The notes under the pieces are model-generated. The model had not been told where the DNA came from. It ran no database searches and was given only the letters and a program-made list of their open reading frames with translations. DNA of 64,000 bases from Lachnospiraceae bacterium (GTDB lineage Bacteria > Bacillota > Clostridia > Lachnospirales > Lachnospiraceae): assembly GCA_910575105.1 (NCBI GenBank), contig CAJTDK010000007.1, positions 1 to 64,000 of the forward strand. Direction: 5' to 3'. Both the position numbers and the translations under genes were made by a program. This document shows positions 15,951 through 26,404 of this stretch, in pieces; the stretch's first letter is position 1, and each line of letters begins with the position of its first letter.

Positions 15951-17138
15951 TTACTCAATAATCTTAGCAACAGTACCAGAACCTACTGTACGTCCACCCT
16001 CACGGATCGCGAAACGAAGACCCTGCTCCATAGCTACCGGATGAATCAACTCTGCTGTGATCTCTACATTATCACCAGGCATACACATCTCGATACCCTC
16101 TGGAAGGTTGCAGATACCTGTTACGTCTGTTGTTCTGAAGTAGAACTGCGGACGATAGTTGTTAAAGAATGGTGTATGACGGCCACCCTCATCTTTTGTC
16201 AATACATAAACCTGGCCTGTGAACTTTGTATGGCATGTTACAGAACCCGGTTTAACGAGACACTGTCCTCTCTCGATCTCTGTTCTCTGAACGCCGCGGA
16301 GAAGAGCGCCGATGTTATCACCAGCCTGAGCCTCGTCAAGCAGCTTACGGAACATCTCAACACCTGTAACAACAGTTTTTCTCTTATCCTCATGGATACC
16401 GATAATCTCTACTTCATCATTAACATGGAGAGTACCACGCTCTACTCTACCTGTAGCAACTGTTCCACGTCCTGTGATAGAGAATACGTCCTCTACAGGC
16501 ATAAGGAACGGCTGGTCTGTAGCGCGCTGCGGATCCGGAACAAAAGAATCAACAGTGTCCATAAGCTCCATGATCTTGTCGCCCCACTCGCTCTGCGGAT
16601 CCTCAAGAGCCTTCAGAGCAGAACCCTGGATAATCGGGCATCCCTCGAACTCATACTCCTCAAGAACCTCTGTGATCTCCATCTCTACTAACTCAAGAAG
16701 CTCCTCATCGTCTACCATATCACACTTGTTCATGAATACTACGATATAAGGAACGCCTACCTGACGGGACAGAAGGATGTGCTCCTTTGTCTGAGCCATA
16801 ACACCGTCTGTAGCCGCTACTACGAGGATAGCGCCGTCCATCTGAGCAGCACCGGTGATCATGTTCTTAACGTAGTCAGCATGTCCCGGGCAGTCAACGT
16901 GTGCGTAGTGGCGGTTAGCTGTCTCATACTCAACGTGGGCTGTAGAAATCGTGATTCCACGCTCTCTCTCTTCCGGAGCCTTGTCGATGTTATCGAATGC
17001 TACCGCTGCATTACCTTCTACTCTCTCAGACAGAACCTTTGTAATCGCTGCTGTAAGAGTGGTCTTACCATGGTCAACGTGGCCAATGGTACCAATATTA
17101 CAATGTGGTTTAGTTCTTTCAAATTTAGCTTTTGCCAT
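15951..17138 (-). CDS. tuf: Elongation factor Tu
   Basis: A 395-residue GTPase that delivers aminoacyl-tRNA to the ribosome. The start [12 protein letters not shown] and P-loop GHVDHGKT (about 19-26) are followed by DCPGHADY and NKCDMVDD, then the two beta-barrel domains with RGTVATGR and PGDNVEI. The upstream ATG in the longest frame has no family sequence. AGGAGG lies nine bases before the chosen ATG at 17138. It is the last gene of the str operon, with its own promoter in the 116-base gap after fusA. Confidence 0.98.
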   Translation of the reverse strand: MAKAKFERTKPHCNIGTIGHVDHGKTTLTAAITKVLSERVEGNAAVAFDNIDKAPEERERGITISTAHVEYETANRHYAHVDCPGHADYVKNMITGAAQMDGAILVVAATDGVMAQTKEHILLSRQVGVPYIVVFMNKCDMVDDEELLELVEMEITEVLEEYEFEGCPIIQGSALKALEDPQSEWGDKIMELMDTVDSFVPDPQRATDQPFLMPVEDVFSITGRGTVATGRVERGTLHVNDEVEIIGIHEDKRKTVVTGVEMFRKLLDEAQAGDNIGALLRGVQRTEIERGQCLVKPGSVTCHTKFTGQVYVLTKDEGGRHTPFFNNYRPQFYFRTTDVTGICNLPEGIEMCMPGDNVEITAELIHPVAMEQGLRFAIREGGRTVGSGTVAKIIE

Positions 17139-17209
17139 TATGAATATCCTCCTTAAATACAATGCCACTTATGGCATATTTTAATTATACGTTTACTCGG
17201 CTAATTTTG

Positions 17210-17238
17210 ATTATATTTCAAATCATATAGTTTTTCAA
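17210..17238 (-). promoter_or_regulatory. Internal promoter of tuf
   Basis: Minus-strand TTGAAA (17233-17238), a 17-base spacer and TATAAT (17210-17215) in the fusA-tuf gap. A small dyad ATGCC/GGCAT follows in the leader (about 17162-17177). This would let tuf be expressed above the rest of the str operon. Confidence 0.75.
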
Positions 17239-17254
17239 GCCTTTTCTTATTTAA

Positions 17255-19372
17255 TTAGCTATTTTTGTTTGACAGTACTTTTTCCTGCACAGATTTCGGT
17301 ACCGGCTCATATTTCTCAAAGAACATGGAGTAGTTGCCGCGTCCCTGTGTCCTGGAACGAAGGTCTGTAGAATAACCGAACATCTCGGAAAGCGGTACGA
17401 ATCCGCGCACGATCTTTCCTCCGCCAAGGTCATCCATACCCTCGATACGTCCGCGCCGTGAGTTGATATCGCCGATAACATCGCCCATATACTCTTCCGG
17501 CATCGTCACTTCAACCTTCATAATAGGCTCAAGAAGTATCGGGTCAGCCTTCTTCATGGCATCCTTAAATGCAAGGGAACCTGCAATGTGGAATGCCATT
17601 TCACTGGAGTCTACCTCGTGGTAGGAACCATCATAAACATTTGCCTTGATACCCACAACCGGGAATCCTCCAAGGATACCTGCCTGCATAGCTTCCTCAA
17701 TACCTTCACCGATCTTCGGGATATATTCCTTCGGGATCGCTCCGCCGACTACGCTGGATTCAAACTTGAACAGCTCTTCGCCATTGGCATCCATCGGCTC
17801 AAATTTAACTTTACAGTGTCCGTACTGTCCACGTCCGCCGGACTGCTTCGCGTACTTACTGTCAACATCAACTGCCTTTGTAAATGCTTCCTTATAAGCA
17901 ACCTGAGGTGCGCCTACATTCGCCTCTACCTTGAACTCACGCAGGAGTCTGTCTACGATGATCTCAAGGTGAAGCTCGCCCATTCCCGCGATAATCGTCT
18001 GGCCTGTCTCCTGGTCAGTGTGCGCGCGGAAGGTCGGGTCTTCCTCTGCAAGCTTTGCAAGAGACTCGCCAAGCTTGCCCTGAGAAGCCTTTGTCTTAGG
18101 CTCGATTGCAAGCTCGATAACCGGCTCCGGAAACTCCATGGACTCTAGGATTACCGGATGCTGGTCAGCACACAGCGTATCACCTGTCGTCGTGAACTTG
18201 AATCCGATCGCTGCCGCGATATCGCCGGAATATACCTTATCAAGCTCCTGTCTCTTATTGGCATGCATCTGAAGGATACGTCCTACACGCTCCTTCTTGC
18301 CCTTCGTTGCATTCAGCACATAGGAACCGGAATTCATCGTACCGGAATAAACCCGGAAATATGCCAGCTTTCCAACAAACGGGTCTGTCATGATCTTGAA
18401 CGCCAGAGCTGAGAACGGCTCTTCATCGGAAGAATGTCTTACCACATCATTGCCGTCCGCGTCAACGCCCTGGATCGGAGGAATGTCTGTCGGTGCAGGC
18501 ATATACTCCAGCACAGCGTCAAGAAGCTTCTGTACGCCTTTATTACGGTAAGCAGAACCGCAGCATACCGGAACTGCCGTACATTCGCATGTTGCTTTTC
18601 TAAGTGCAGCCTTCATCTCCTCTACGGAGGGTTCCTCGCCCTCAAGATACTGCATCATCAGATCATCATCTAAATCACAGATCTTCTCTACCAGCTCTGA
18701 GCGGTAAAGCTCTGCATCATCTTTCATATCATCCGGAATCTCTACGATAGAAATATCATCGCCCTTGTCATCATTGTAGATGTAAGCCCTCATCTCCATC
18801 AAGTCGATGATCCCTTTGAAATCATCCTCTTTGCCGATTGGCAGTTGCAGACAAATCGCATTCTTTCCAAGCCTTGTCTTAATCTGCTCAACAGCATTAT
18901 AGAAATCTGCGCCCAGAATGTCCATCTTGTTGATGAAAGCCATTCTCGGTACATTGTAGGTGTCAGCCTGACGCCATACATTCTCTGACTGCGGCTCAAC
19001 ACCACCCTTAGCGCAGAACACGCCTACTGCTCCGTCAAGTACGCGAAGAGAACGCTCAACCTCTACAGTAAAGTCAACGTGTCCCGGGGTATCAATAATG
19101 TTGATACGGTGCTCCGGGGCGCCCGCTTTCGCTTTCCCGTCTTCCTCAAGTGTCCAGTGACAGGTCGTAGCTGCAGAAGTAATCGTGATACCTCTTTCCT
19201 GCTCCTGCTCCATCCAGTCCATGGTAGCAGTGCCTTCGTGAGTATCCCCGATCTTATAGTTTACACCGGTATAGTAAAGAATACGCTCTGTGAGTGTAGT
19301 CTTACCGGCATCAATATGAGCCATAATACCGATATTTCTTGTTCTCTCTAATGGATATTCTCTTCCAGCCAT
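17255..19372 (-). CDS. fusA: Elongation factor G
   Basis: A 705-residue translocase GTPase. It begins [32 protein letters not shown], with the G1 motif AHIDAGKT at about 18-25, then DTPGHVDF and NKMD. Domains II to V follow in normal order, ending in [22 protein letters not shown] sits five bases before the ATG. It lies nine bases after rpsG in the str operon. Confidence 0.98.
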   Translation of the reverse strand: MAGREYPLERTRNIGIMAHIDAGKTTLTERILYYTGVNYKIGDTHEGTATMDWMEQEQERGITITSAATTCHWTLEEDGKAKAGAPEHRINIIDTPGHVDFTVEVERSLRVLDGAVGVFCAKGGVEPQSENVWRQADTYNVPRMAFINKMDILGADFYNAVEQIKTRLGKNAICLQLPIGKEDDFKGIIDLMEMRAYIYNDDKGDDISIVEIPDDMKDDAELYRSELVEKICDLDDDLMMQYLEGEEPSVEEMKAALRKATCECTAVPVCCGSAYRNKGVQKLLDAVLEYMPAPTDIPPIQGVDADGNDVVRHSSDEEPFSALAFKIMTDPFVGKLAYFRVYSGTMNSGSYVLNATKGKKERVGRILQMHANKRQELDKVYSGDIAAAIGFKFTTTGDTLCADQHPVILESMEFPEPVIELAIEPKTKASQGKLGESLAKLAEEDPTFRAHTDQETGQTIIAGMGELHLEIIVDRLLREFKVEANVGAPQVAYKEAFTKAVDVDSKYAKQSGGRGQYGHCKVKFEPMDANGEELFKFESSVVGGAIPKEYIPKIGEGIEEAMQAGILGGFPVVGIKANVYDGSYHEVDSSEMAFHIAGSLAFKDAMKKADPILLEPIMKVEVTMPEEYMGDVIGDINSRRGRIEGMDDLGGGKIVRGFVPLSEMFGYSTDLRSRTQGRGNYSMFFEKYEPVPKSVQEKVLSNKNS

Positions 19373-19381
19373 TATTGCCTC

Positions 19382-19963
<582 letters not shown>

Positions 19964-20012
19964 TTACTTCAATCATAGTTCTGTTTGTGATTACATCTTT
20001 TAATAAAATAAA

Positions 20013-20039
20013 GTTCTTCTCCACTGCGCTCAGAAGAAC
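20013..20039 (-). other. Intercistronic dyad between rpsL and rpsG
   Basis: An 8-bp stem GTTCTTCT/AGAAGAAC with an 11-base loop is followed on the minus strand by a T-rich stretch (CTTTATTTTATT). The rpsL-rpsG gap is unusually long, 239 bases. The dyad may be a weak attenuator that lowers read-through into rpsG-fusA, or the autoregulatory site for uS7. Function is inferred. Confidence 0.5.
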
Positions 20040-20091
20040 AAAGTAATCTCTGAATCCGCGCGGCGCTTAACAGCCTGCGCTTACTAAGAGC

Positions 20092-20514
20092 TTACTTTTT
20101 CGCGTCTTTCGGCCTCTTTGCGCCGTATTTGGAACGTGCCTGTCTTCTCTTCGCAACACCTGCAGTATCAAGTGTTCCTCTGACGATATGGTAACGCGTA
20201 CCTGGAAGGTCTTTTACTCTTCCTCCACGAATAAGGACAACACTATGCTCCTGAAGGTTGTGGCCTTCGCCCGGGATATAGCTTGTCACCTCGATACCAT
20301 TAGAAAGACGTACTCTGGCAATCTTTCTCAATGCTGAGTTAGGCTTCTTTGGTGTAGCGGTCTTAACTGCTGTGCACACACCTCTCTTCTGCGGAGCAGA
20401 CTCATCCGTCGCTCTCTTTCTTAAAGAGTTGTAGCCTTTCTGAAGTGCCGGAGCCGTAGACTTCTTAACTGCTGTCTGACGTCCTTTTTTTACTAACTGG
20501 TTAAATGTTGGCAT
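20092..20514 (-). CDS. rpsL: 30S ribosomal protein uS12
   Basis: A 140-residue decoding-centre protein. The [11 protein letters not shown] start, [20 protein letters not shown] and the conserved [24 protein letters not shown] segment identify it. The Lys residues in TPKKPNS are the usual wild-type ones, where streptomycin-resistance changes occur, so no resistance is indicated. AGGAGG lies eight bases before the ATG at 20514. It is the first gene of the str operon. Confidence 0.98.
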   Translation of the reverse strand: MPTFNQLVKKGRQTAVKKSTAPALQKGYNSLRKRATDESAPQKRGVCTAVKTATPKKPNSALRKIARVRLSNGIEVTSYIPGEGHNLQEHSVVLIRGGRVKDLPGTRYHIVRGTLDTAGVAKRRQARSKYGAKRPKDAKK

Positions 20515-20566
20515 TCTTTTCACCTCCTACGATAATAATAAGTTGCATTCATCTGTATGAACCAGC

Positions 20567-20596
20567 GCATGGAGACACTATAATATATCTCCATGC
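20567..20596 (-). other. Hairpin in the rpsL leader
   Basis: A perfect 9-bp stem GCATGGAGA/TCTCCATGC with a 12-base loop in the untranslated leader of the str operon. No T-run follows it on the minus strand, so it is not a terminator. It may stabilise the mRNA or bind a regulator. Confidence 0.6.
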
Positions 20597-20606
20597 ACGC
20601 TAGATT

Positions 20607-20635
20607 AGTTTATTACGATTTTACACCGTTGTCAA
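20607..20635 (-). promoter_or_regulatory. Promoter of the str operon
   Basis: Minus-strand TTGACA (20630-20635), a 17-base spacer and TAAACT (20607-20612), about 95 bases before rpsL. Confidence 0.75.
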
Positions 20636-20694
20636 GGGCTTTATTGCGTTTTCTCCGCAGTTTTCCAAACCTTAAGCTACTGTCCACCCTGCGT

Positions 20695-22053
20695 CTAACC
20701 TTTCTGTTTCTCAAAAAAATCATCCACGCTTTTCTTTATCTCCTCAGGCTTCATGGTCTTAAGGAGATACCCCGCGGGCTTCAGCGGCACAATCTTTTGG
20801 ATACTCTCCTTATCACCCCGTCCTGTAAGGAAGATCACCGGGATATCGGCAGTCTCTTCCTCTGCCCGTATCATATCCAGCACCTGCCTGCCATCGCAGA
20901 CCGGCATCTCGTAGTCAAGAAGGACAAGATCCGGCCTGTTGAGGGTGATGCTTCTGATCGCCGCCATACCGGACTGCGCAAGCCCGACCTCATAATCATT
21001 CTCCAGAAGCTGCTTTATGGCCAGGCGCATAAGATCGGAATCATCCACCACGAGCACTTTCTTTTTCTTCTGCTGTCTCGCATTCTCCTCCAAATTTTGC
21101 GCAAGATACTTTTCGATCTCTGACATGGCGTTCTCAGCCTTGATGTTCGAGCCGATGCCCTTCTCCAGCAGATGCGGCGCGCTCACGCAGAATGCAAAAT
21201 ATCCCGCGCCGGTGTCAAACAGAAGGCTGAACTGCAGCTTTTTCTTCTCAAGAACCTGCTGGAACTGCTCGTAGTTCAGCAGGCTTTCTTCCTTTATCTT
21301 GCGCAGGTCCGCGGACGGGAAATATCTTTTAAGCTTCTCCACAAACTGCCTTGCCGTATATCTCGTTGCATTGATGATCATAGAATTTATTTTGTCCGTC
21401 TTCGCATCCACCATCTTGCCGACAGTATTGATCAGCAATCTCTCTTCAAAAATGAGAATGATCTCCCATTCCCCGCCTTCATCAGTCTCGTACTTCAGCC
21501 GGTAATAGATTCCGTTTCCGAACCTCTCCCCGCCGTACTGCATGCTGATGATCTGCGCCTTTAACCGGAACATGTCATAGATCAGATGGACGATCGCCTC
21601 TCCCATAGATGCCTGCTCTTCTTCCGGCAGAAGCTCTGCCCATTTGCTCTCTCCTTCTCCCACGATGGCGAGATCCTCTGTAAGCGTATGTCCGATCAGC
21701 CATCCCGTACAAACGCCCAGAAAATGATTGACAGCCGCCACCGAGTACCCGGTCTGCTCCAGTTCCCACTCAAGCTGCGGCAGCGTAACATCCCGGAAAT
21801 TGTCATGTAATCTCTTGTGTGTCGCGTATCCCTCGTACCTGATCGATGACATATAGTCCTCTTCCTCGGCAAAATGCTTCACCGCATGAGCTTTGAAAAA
21901 CTTAATCCCTTCATCGCAGATCCACTGGTGTTTCTCCGGCCGCTCGCCGAAACTGATCATCTTGTTCATGATCCCAAAAAGTTTCTGGTGCTCCTTGTCA
22001 ATGCACTCAACGCCCATGTTAAACCGATCCTGCCACATCAATTGCTCTTCCAT
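20695..22053 (-). CDS. Hemerythrin-receiver fusion protein
   Basis: A 452-residue protein. Residues 1-130 are a bacteriohemerythrin domain with the diiron ligands in order: H22 (CIDKEHQ), H60 and E64 (KHFAEEEDYM), H79 and H83 (THKRLHDNF), H122 and D127 (GHTLTED). Residues about 150-300 form an alpha/beta region that resembles a CheX-type module, with moderate confidence. Residues 332-452 are a receiver domain with D337/D338, phospho-acceptor D380 (LVLLDYEMP) and K432. GGAGG eight bases upstream sets the start at 22053. It may link oxygen or iron sensing to chemotaxis; the partner kinase is not in the window. Confidence 0.85.
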   Translation of the reverse strand: MEEQLMWQDRFNMGVECIDKEHQKLFGIMNKMISFGERPEKHQWICDEGIKFFKAHAVKHFAEEEDYMSSIRYEGYATHKRLHDNFRDVTLPQLEWELEQTGYSVAAVNHFLGVCTGWLIGHTLTEDLAIVGEGESKWAELLPEEEQASMGEAIVHLIYDMFRLKAQIISMQYGGERFGNGIYYRLKYETDEGGEWEIILIFEERLLINTVGKMVDAKTDKINSMIINATRYTARQFVEKLKRYFPSADLRKIKEESLLNYEQFQQVLEKKKLQFSLLFDTGAGYFAFCVSAPHLLEKGIGSNIKAENAMSEIEKYLAQNLEENARQQKKKKVLVVDDSDLMRLAIKQLLENDYEVGLAQSGMAAIRSITLNRPDLVLLDYEMPVCDGRQVLDMIRAEEETADIPVIFLTGRGDKESIQKIVPLKPAGYLLKTMKPEEIKKSVDDFFEKQKG

Positions 22054-22446
22054 GTTATATTCCTCCAAATATTCTAATAATTTTGATTTCACACAGATAG
22101 CACTATTTAATTCCGGTAAAAGCTGCACAAAAAAAGAGTCTGCTTTTACACCCACTGCCCTTAAACAGTCTCAGAATAAAACACGCTCTTATCCATTCAT
22201 GTCCGCCTTGGTTTCCGTGTTGAAAATTGCTCTTAAATCTCGAAACAGGTCTGCCTTTACATGTTTTATTTCAAAGAACAACGTCTGTACATTGATGCCG
22301 TGAAAGTAAATAATGTTATACCATGTCTGTTATTATAATATTAAGCAATTATATATAGCGTACCATAAGCAGTCCTAAAATTCAACTAAATTTACCAAAT
22401 TTACTATTTAATTACAATGTATTGTTACTGTTCACTCTGTAACCTT
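22054..22446. other. Gap between the hemerythrin gene and glf
   Basis: A 393-base gap. The minus strand keeps a short protein-like open frame ending in TAA at 22189-22191 (reading ...LFFEIKHVKADLFRDLRAIF...), but it lacks an in-frame ATG and a ribosome-binding site. It may be a decayed gene end or chance. The left half (22310-22420) is AT-rich and probably holds the hemerythrin promoter. A family 3 palindrome is at 22424-22443. Confidence 0.3.
22424..22443. repeat. Family 3 palindromic repeat, copy 1
   Basis: GTTACTGTTCACTCTGTAAC, with 5-bp arms GTTAC/GTAAC, directly past the glf stop codon. It matches the copy at 51419-51438 at 18 of 20 bases. Confidence 0.65.
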
Positions 22447-23550
22447 TTATTTGCCCAGTTTGTCCTTACAGCAGTCAAGCGCCGACGCGATCACCGCGTC
22501 CATATCATAATATCTGTACTCTCCGAGCCGCCCCCCGAAGATTACTTTCTCTTCGGATGCCGATAACTTTTTATATTCTTCATATAATTTCATATTCTTT
22601 TCGTCATTGACCGGATAGTAGGGATCGTCCCCCGCCCTCCACTCCGAGCTGTACTCCCGGCTGATGACGGTCTTTGGCTGTGTACCGAACTCAAACCACT
22701 TATGCTCGATGATCCGTGTCCACGGCGTCTCGGAATCCGTGTAATTCACCGCCGCATTGCCCTGGAAATTAGGTTTGTCAAGAACCTCCGTCTCAAACCT
22801 CACCGAACGATACTCCAACACGCCCAGCCTGTACCCGAAATACGCATCGATAGCCCCGGTATACACTACCCTGTCCGCCAGCGCGTCAAGCCCGGCCTTA
22901 TCTTCCAGATAATCCACGCCCAGGCGCACTTCCACGCCTTCCAGCATATTCGATACCAGCTTCGTATAGCCGCCCTCCGGGATTCCCTGGTACAGAGCGT
23001 TAAAGTAATTGTTGTCAAAGGTCAGGCGCACCGGAAGCCTCTTGATGATAAAGGCCGGAAGTTCACTGCACGGACGTCCCCACTGCTTTTCGGTATATCC
23101 CTTCACCAGCTTTTCATAGATATCCGTCCCGACCAGGCTGATGGCCTGCTCCTCTAAGTTTTTCGGATCGGTGATACCTGCCGTCTGCCTCTGCTCCTCA
23201 ATCTTGGCCGCCGCCTCTTCCGGCGTCACCACGCCCCACATCTTATTGAAAGTATACATATTGAAGGGGAGTGAATATAGCTCTCCCCTGTAGTTCGCCA
23301 CAGGGGAGTTGGTAAACCGGTTGAATCCGGCAAACTGGTTCACATACTGCCATACTTCTTTATTGTTCGTATGAAAGATATGAGCGCCATACTTGTGGAC
23401 ATTGATGCCCGCAATCTCTTCCGTGTATACATTTCCCGCGATATGGCTCCTCCGGTCAATTACCAGAACCTTTCTCCCCGCCTTTTTTGCCTCATGGGCG
23501 AATACGGCCCCATAAAGGCCGGCTCCCACGATAAGATAATCATATTTCAT
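22447..23550 (-). CDS. glf: UDP-galactopyranose mutase
   Basis: A 367-residue flavoenzyme that converts UDP-galactopyranose to UDP-galactofuranose for cell-surface glycans. The FAD-binding start YLIVGAGLYGAVFAHEAKK is followed by VIDRRSHIAGNVYTEE, the substrate-loop region and the GRLGEYRYYDMD end typical of Glf. Three ATGs are possible; I use the one at 23550, six bases after GAGAGGG. No galactofuranosyltransferase is adjacent, so its glycan is not identifiable here. Confidence 0.95.
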   Translation of the reverse strand: MKYDYLIVGAGLYGAVFAHEAKKAGRKVLVIDRRSHIAGNVYTEEIAGINVHKYGAHIFHTNNKEVWQYVNQFAGFNRFTNSPVANYRGELYSLPFNMYTFNKMWGVVTPEEAAAKIEEQRQTAGITDPKNLEEQAISLVGTDIYEKLVKGYTEKQWGRPCSELPAFIIKRLPVRLTFDNNYFNALYQGIPEGGYTKLVSNMLEGVEVRLGVDYLEDKAGLDALADRVVYTGAIDAYFGYRLGVLEYRSVRFETEVLDKPNFQGNAAVNYTDSETPWTRIIEHKWFEFGTQPKTVISREYSSEWRAGDDPYYPVNDEKNMKLYEEYKKLSASEEKVIFGGRLGEYRYYDMDAVIASALDCCKDKLGK

Positions 23551-23674
23551 CATTTTCCCTCTCATCTCTTTCTACTAACGCTGCGGCTTTCCTCAAGCCG
23601 TGCCGGAATCTGCCCGCACACAGCCGGCTTTTGCCCTCCTGCAGACACATGCTCACTCCGCGGCCGGCAGCCTC

Positions 23675-24238
23675 CTACAGCCCCAGCTTGTCCGCGATTG
23701 CCGTCATTTCCTCCAGCGCCACGTCGATCAGGTCATCAAGGCTCAGCCCCGTAAACTCGATCATCTCCATATAATCCCTGTTGGCTCCCTTGGCAAAACG
23801 CAGCTCGTTAAACCGCTTCATCACGGACTTGTGCTTTACGCTGGCGACCTTCTTATCCGGATAGATCTGTGCGACCGCCTTAACAAACCCGCTCATGGGG
23901 TCTGCCGCCAGTATGGAATACTGGAGCGTCGTCTTCGCCTTCATCCCGCTCTTCGGATTGTGAGCGCAGATGGCGTCGAACAGCGTCTTGTCTTCGATGC
24001 CCTCCTTTTTCAGGATCTCTGCAGAAGTCGGGCCGTGCACGCTCATGTCATGCTGCCAGTCGCACTGTTCCTCATCAAGGTCGTGAAGCAGCCCTACGAT
24101 CCCCCAGTATTCTATGTCTCCCGGCGCAAGCCGCTTGGCAAGTCCCCGCATAATAGCCTCGACCGCATAAGAATGCGTGATATAATTCTCGCCCTTCATA
24201 TATTTCATCAATATGTCATGTGCTTGTTCCCTGTTCAT
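23675..24238 (-). CDS. HD-domain phosphohydrolase
   Basis: A 187-residue protein with a metal-binding HD fold: H22 (THSYAVEAIM), the HD pair in LLHDLDEEQ at about 53-54, and later His and Asp residues (HGPTSAE, AADPMSG). This size class is common in Clostridia and is usually annotated as an HDIG or HD hydrolase. The substrate is unknown. It sits between the sugar-binding lipoprotein and glf, 34 bases after the former, so it may share its transcript. Confidence 0.85.
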   Translation of the reverse strand: MNREQAHDILMKYMKGENYITHSYAVEAIMRGLAKRLAPGDIEYWGIVGLLHDLDEEQCDWQHDMSVHGPTSAEILKKEGIEDKTLFDAICAHNPKSGMKAKTTLQYSILAADPMSGFVKAVAQIYPDKKVASVKHKSVMKRFNELRFAKGANRDYMEMIEFTGLSLDDLIDVALEEMTAIADKLGL

Positions 24239-24272
24239 CTACCTGTTTCCTCCTACTGTTTTCTTTCTATGG

Positions 24273-25496
24273 TCAATACAGCATCTGCTGTACTTCCTTG
24301 CTCTCGATATTCTCCTTCGTCACCCAGAGATACCCGGTATCGATATAAGCTTCATTAGCCATGCCAAGAGATGCTCTGGACGCTGCGATGACCGAAGCGT
24401 ACCCCATGCCAAAGGGGTTCTGCACGATCAGCCCGGCAATCTTTCCTTCCTTCAGCGCCGCGACCTCAGCCTCGTCCGCATCATAGCCAATCACCGCTAT
24501 CCCTTCCATATCCAGACGCCCAAGCCCCTCCACAACGGATACAGCCGTCTCGCCGTTAGTCGCATAACATCCCTTCACCGCCGGATGTTTCTTTAAGAGA
24601 TAATCAATAATGTTCTCCTGCGACACGTCTTCTTCCGCGATCCGTTCTTCTTCCGGAAGCTCTGTTCCGGCCGGTTCCCCGCCGTCGAACCGGTAAGCGC
24701 CTTGATTCACCTCATCTGAGATGATCTTCTTTATCTCATCCTGACGGTAGATCCCCGCCACAGACCTGTCCGGATATTCTGCCTTCATCGTCTCTACAAA
24801 TACCTGCTCCCTGACGCTTGCCGTCTTTGATTTGGAATCATGGGAAAGGACGACCACCTCCCCGCCCGCGCCGACGGCCTCCGCCATATGCTGCGCTGCC
24901 TCTTTTGCGGATTTCTCGTTATCTGTTGACACCATCGCCATCAAGCCCTTATAGTCGCTACCGGAATCAAAGGCAACTACCGGAATATTATTCTCCGCCG
25001 CCAGGTCGAACTGTACCTCGCATGCCTTCGCATCCGCTATGGCAATAGCTACCGCCACCGGATACCTGGCCAGCTCCTCGTCCAATATGTTCACCTGCTC
25101 GTCAACATTCTCAGCCGCCGCAGGGCCGTTATAGGTTACCTTAACCTTACTTCCTCCTTCATAGCCAAGCGCTTCATTGATATCCTCAGCCGCCTGCTGC
25201 GCACCTTTCTGCACTTCATTCCAGAAGGCTTTCCCGCTGGCTTTCCCGATCACCGATATATAAGCGCCTTCCTCCAGTGCAAGCCCGTCTGCGTCACGGT
25301 AAGCCGACGGGCTGATAACATCCAGCTTCGCCTGGTATTTCTTTTGCTCCGGCTCCTCTTTCCCCGTATTCTCTGCCTGCTCAGTATCCTCCGCGCTTTG
25401 CACCGGCTCCTCTTTCCGTTCATTTCCCCGGGAGCACGCCCCAAGAACCAGCATCAGGCACAGCATAACACAAAAAATACTTGTCCTTATCTTCAT
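24273..25496 (-). CDS. Sugar-binding lipoprotein (periplasmic-binding-protein type, LacI-like fold)
   Basis: A 407-residue lipoprotein. The signal ends in the lipobox LVLGAC (about residues 16-21). An acidic, Glu/Gln-rich linker leads to a type I binding domain: YISVIGKASGKAFWNEVQKGAQ, VAIAIADAK, IPVVAFDSGSD and AVIGYDADEAEVAALKEGKIAGLIVQNP, as in ribose- and galactose-binding proteins. No permease or ATPase gene adjoins it, so it is an orphan or works with a receptor or remote transporter. The start at 25496 follows GGGAGAG; the longer frame upstream has no signal peptide. Confidence 0.88.
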   Translation of the reverse strand: MKIRTSIFCVMLCLMLVLGACSRGNERKEEPVQSAEDTEQAENTGKEEPEQKKYQAKLDVISPSAYRDADGLALEEGAYISVIGKASGKAFWNEVQKGAQQAAEDINEALGYEGGSKVKVTYNGPAAAENVDEQVNILDEELARYPVAVAIAIADAKACEVQFDLAAENNIPVVAFDSGSDYKGLMAMVSTDNEKSAKEAAQHMAEAVGAGGEVVVLSHDSKSKTASVREQVFVETMKAEYPDRSVAGIYRQDEIKKIISDEVNQGAYRFDGGEPAGTELPEEERIAEEDVSQENIIDYLLKKHPAVKGCYATNGETAVSVVEGLGRLDMEGIAVIGYDADEAEVAALKEGKIAGLIVQNPFGMGYASVIAASRASLGMANEAYIDTGYLWVTKENIESKEVQQMLY

Positions 25497-25540
25497 AATC
25501 TCTCTCCCATCTGCCGATATTTCTAATATCAGCCACCGAA

Positions 25541-25560
25541 TACTATACACTAATTTAGTG
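25541..25560 (-). promoter_or_regulatory. Candidate promoter and palindromic operator of the sugar-binding lipoprotein
   Basis: A -10 like TATAGT (25541-25546, minus strand) abuts the 13-bp palindrome CACTAATTTAGTG (25548-25560). Such a dyad next to the -10 is a typical repressor site. The regulator is unknown and no -35 is convincing. Confidence 0.45.
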
Positions 25561-25631
25561 AAAAAATGTTGAAATTTTTCTTAAATTTTACAAAGAAATG
25601 CTCATATACTAGATACAAGATGATTTTTCCC

Positions 25632-25660
25632 TTGTATATTTCGCGTTTTTGTATTATGAT
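25632..25660 (+). promoter_or_regulatory. Promoter of the ferredoxin gene
   Basis: Plus-strand TTGTAT (25632-25637), a 17-base spacer and TATGAT (25655-25660), 50 bases before the ferredoxin ATG. Confidence 0.75.
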
Positions 25661-25710
25661 AGACACAGGCAAATTTTATGTCTAACATCTTATAAAGGAG
25701 GTACATACCT

Positions 25711-25881
25711 ATGGCATTCAAAATTAACGATGGATGTGTAGCTTGCGGTGCTTGCGCTGGTGCCTGTCCGATCGGCGCTATCGTAGAAGGTGACGGAAAG
25801 TACGAGATCAATGCTGACGAGTGTGTTGATTGCGGTACATGTGCAGCTCAGTGCCCGACAGGAGCTATTGAAGAGGCATAA
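25711..25881 (+). CDS. Ferredoxin, 2[4Fe-4S]
   Basis: A 56-residue clostridial-type ferredoxin. Two cluster motifs are visible, CVACGACAGACP (C9, C12, C15, C19) and CVDCGTCAAQCP (C38, C41, C44, C48), each binding a [4Fe-4S] cluster. It starts MAFKINDGC and ends GAIEEA. AAAGGAGG is ideally placed. It is a low-potential electron carrier for anaerobic metabolism. It has its own promoter and terminator, so it is monocistronic. Confidence 0.97.
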   Translation: MAFKINDGCVACGACAGACPIGAIVEGDGKYEINADECVDCGTCAAQCPTGAIEEA

Positions 25882-25910
25882 GAGATTCAATCGAATACGT
25901 ACATAAAAAG

Positions 25911-25950
25911 CATTGTCTGCCTCCGAAAGGTTCAGGCAATGTTTTTTATT
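25911..25950 (+). terminator. Terminator of the ferredoxin gene
   Basis: A hairpin with arms CATTGTCTG and CAGGCAATG (one G-T pair) and a GAAA-capped inner stem is followed by GTTTTTTATTTT. It starts 30 bases after the stop. Confidence 0.9.
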
Positions 25951-26047
25951 TTCCGCCGACTTGTTTTGACCTTTTTTTCACTCTGGACGTGTTATGATAG
26001 GTTCGCCGTAATGGACAAGCTATCACAATAAGGGGGAATTTCCAGCG

Positions 26048-26404
26048 ATGAACAAAGCATTAGAACAACTAAAACGCGAAACAAAGGATGACACCCGGCT
26101 GTTTGAATGTATCAAAGAACTCTATGAACAGGGGATTCCATATGCCGAATTAAAAGCACTGATTCCAGACCTTAAGCGCACACGGGACCAGCTTCATTTT
26201 AAACGGATGCTGCAGAATAATAATGAAGTACTGCTGCAGATGATCAGCGAGGAGATGTCCTTCCTCCTGGATGCGAAGGAACGCCAGGAGGAGGAAGAAT
26301 TCAAAAAGCTGGACCAGCTCATCAGGCAGCAGCAATCCTTCCGGAAATCTGCCGCCGAGAGCGGACCAGCTTCATTACTGAAAAAACTATTCCTGCCGGC
26401 TTAG
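26048..26404 (+). CDS. Small helical protein, unrecognised
   Basis: A 118-residue charged protein, nearly all predicted helix, with a Glu-rich coiled coil around residues 70-95 (AKERQEEEEFKKLDQLIRQQQ). There is no signal peptide or membrane segment. GGGGG seven bases before the ATG and an isolated plus-strand position suggest a real gene. A possible -35 TTGACC is at about 25966. Its last 18 bases overlap the end of dnaB on the opposite strand, so the two genes are tail to tail. No family is recognised. Confidence 0.65.
   Translation: MNKALEQLKRETKDDTRLFECIKELYEQGIPYAELKALIPDLKRTRDQLHFKRMLQNNNEVLLQMISEEMSFLLDAKERQEEEEFKKLDQLIRQQQSFRKSAAESGPASLLKKLFLPA

Noticed and set aside
16041-16691. A 216-codon plus-strand open frame
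   Set aside because: It is antisense to tuf; strong codon bias in tuf keeps the complementary frame open.
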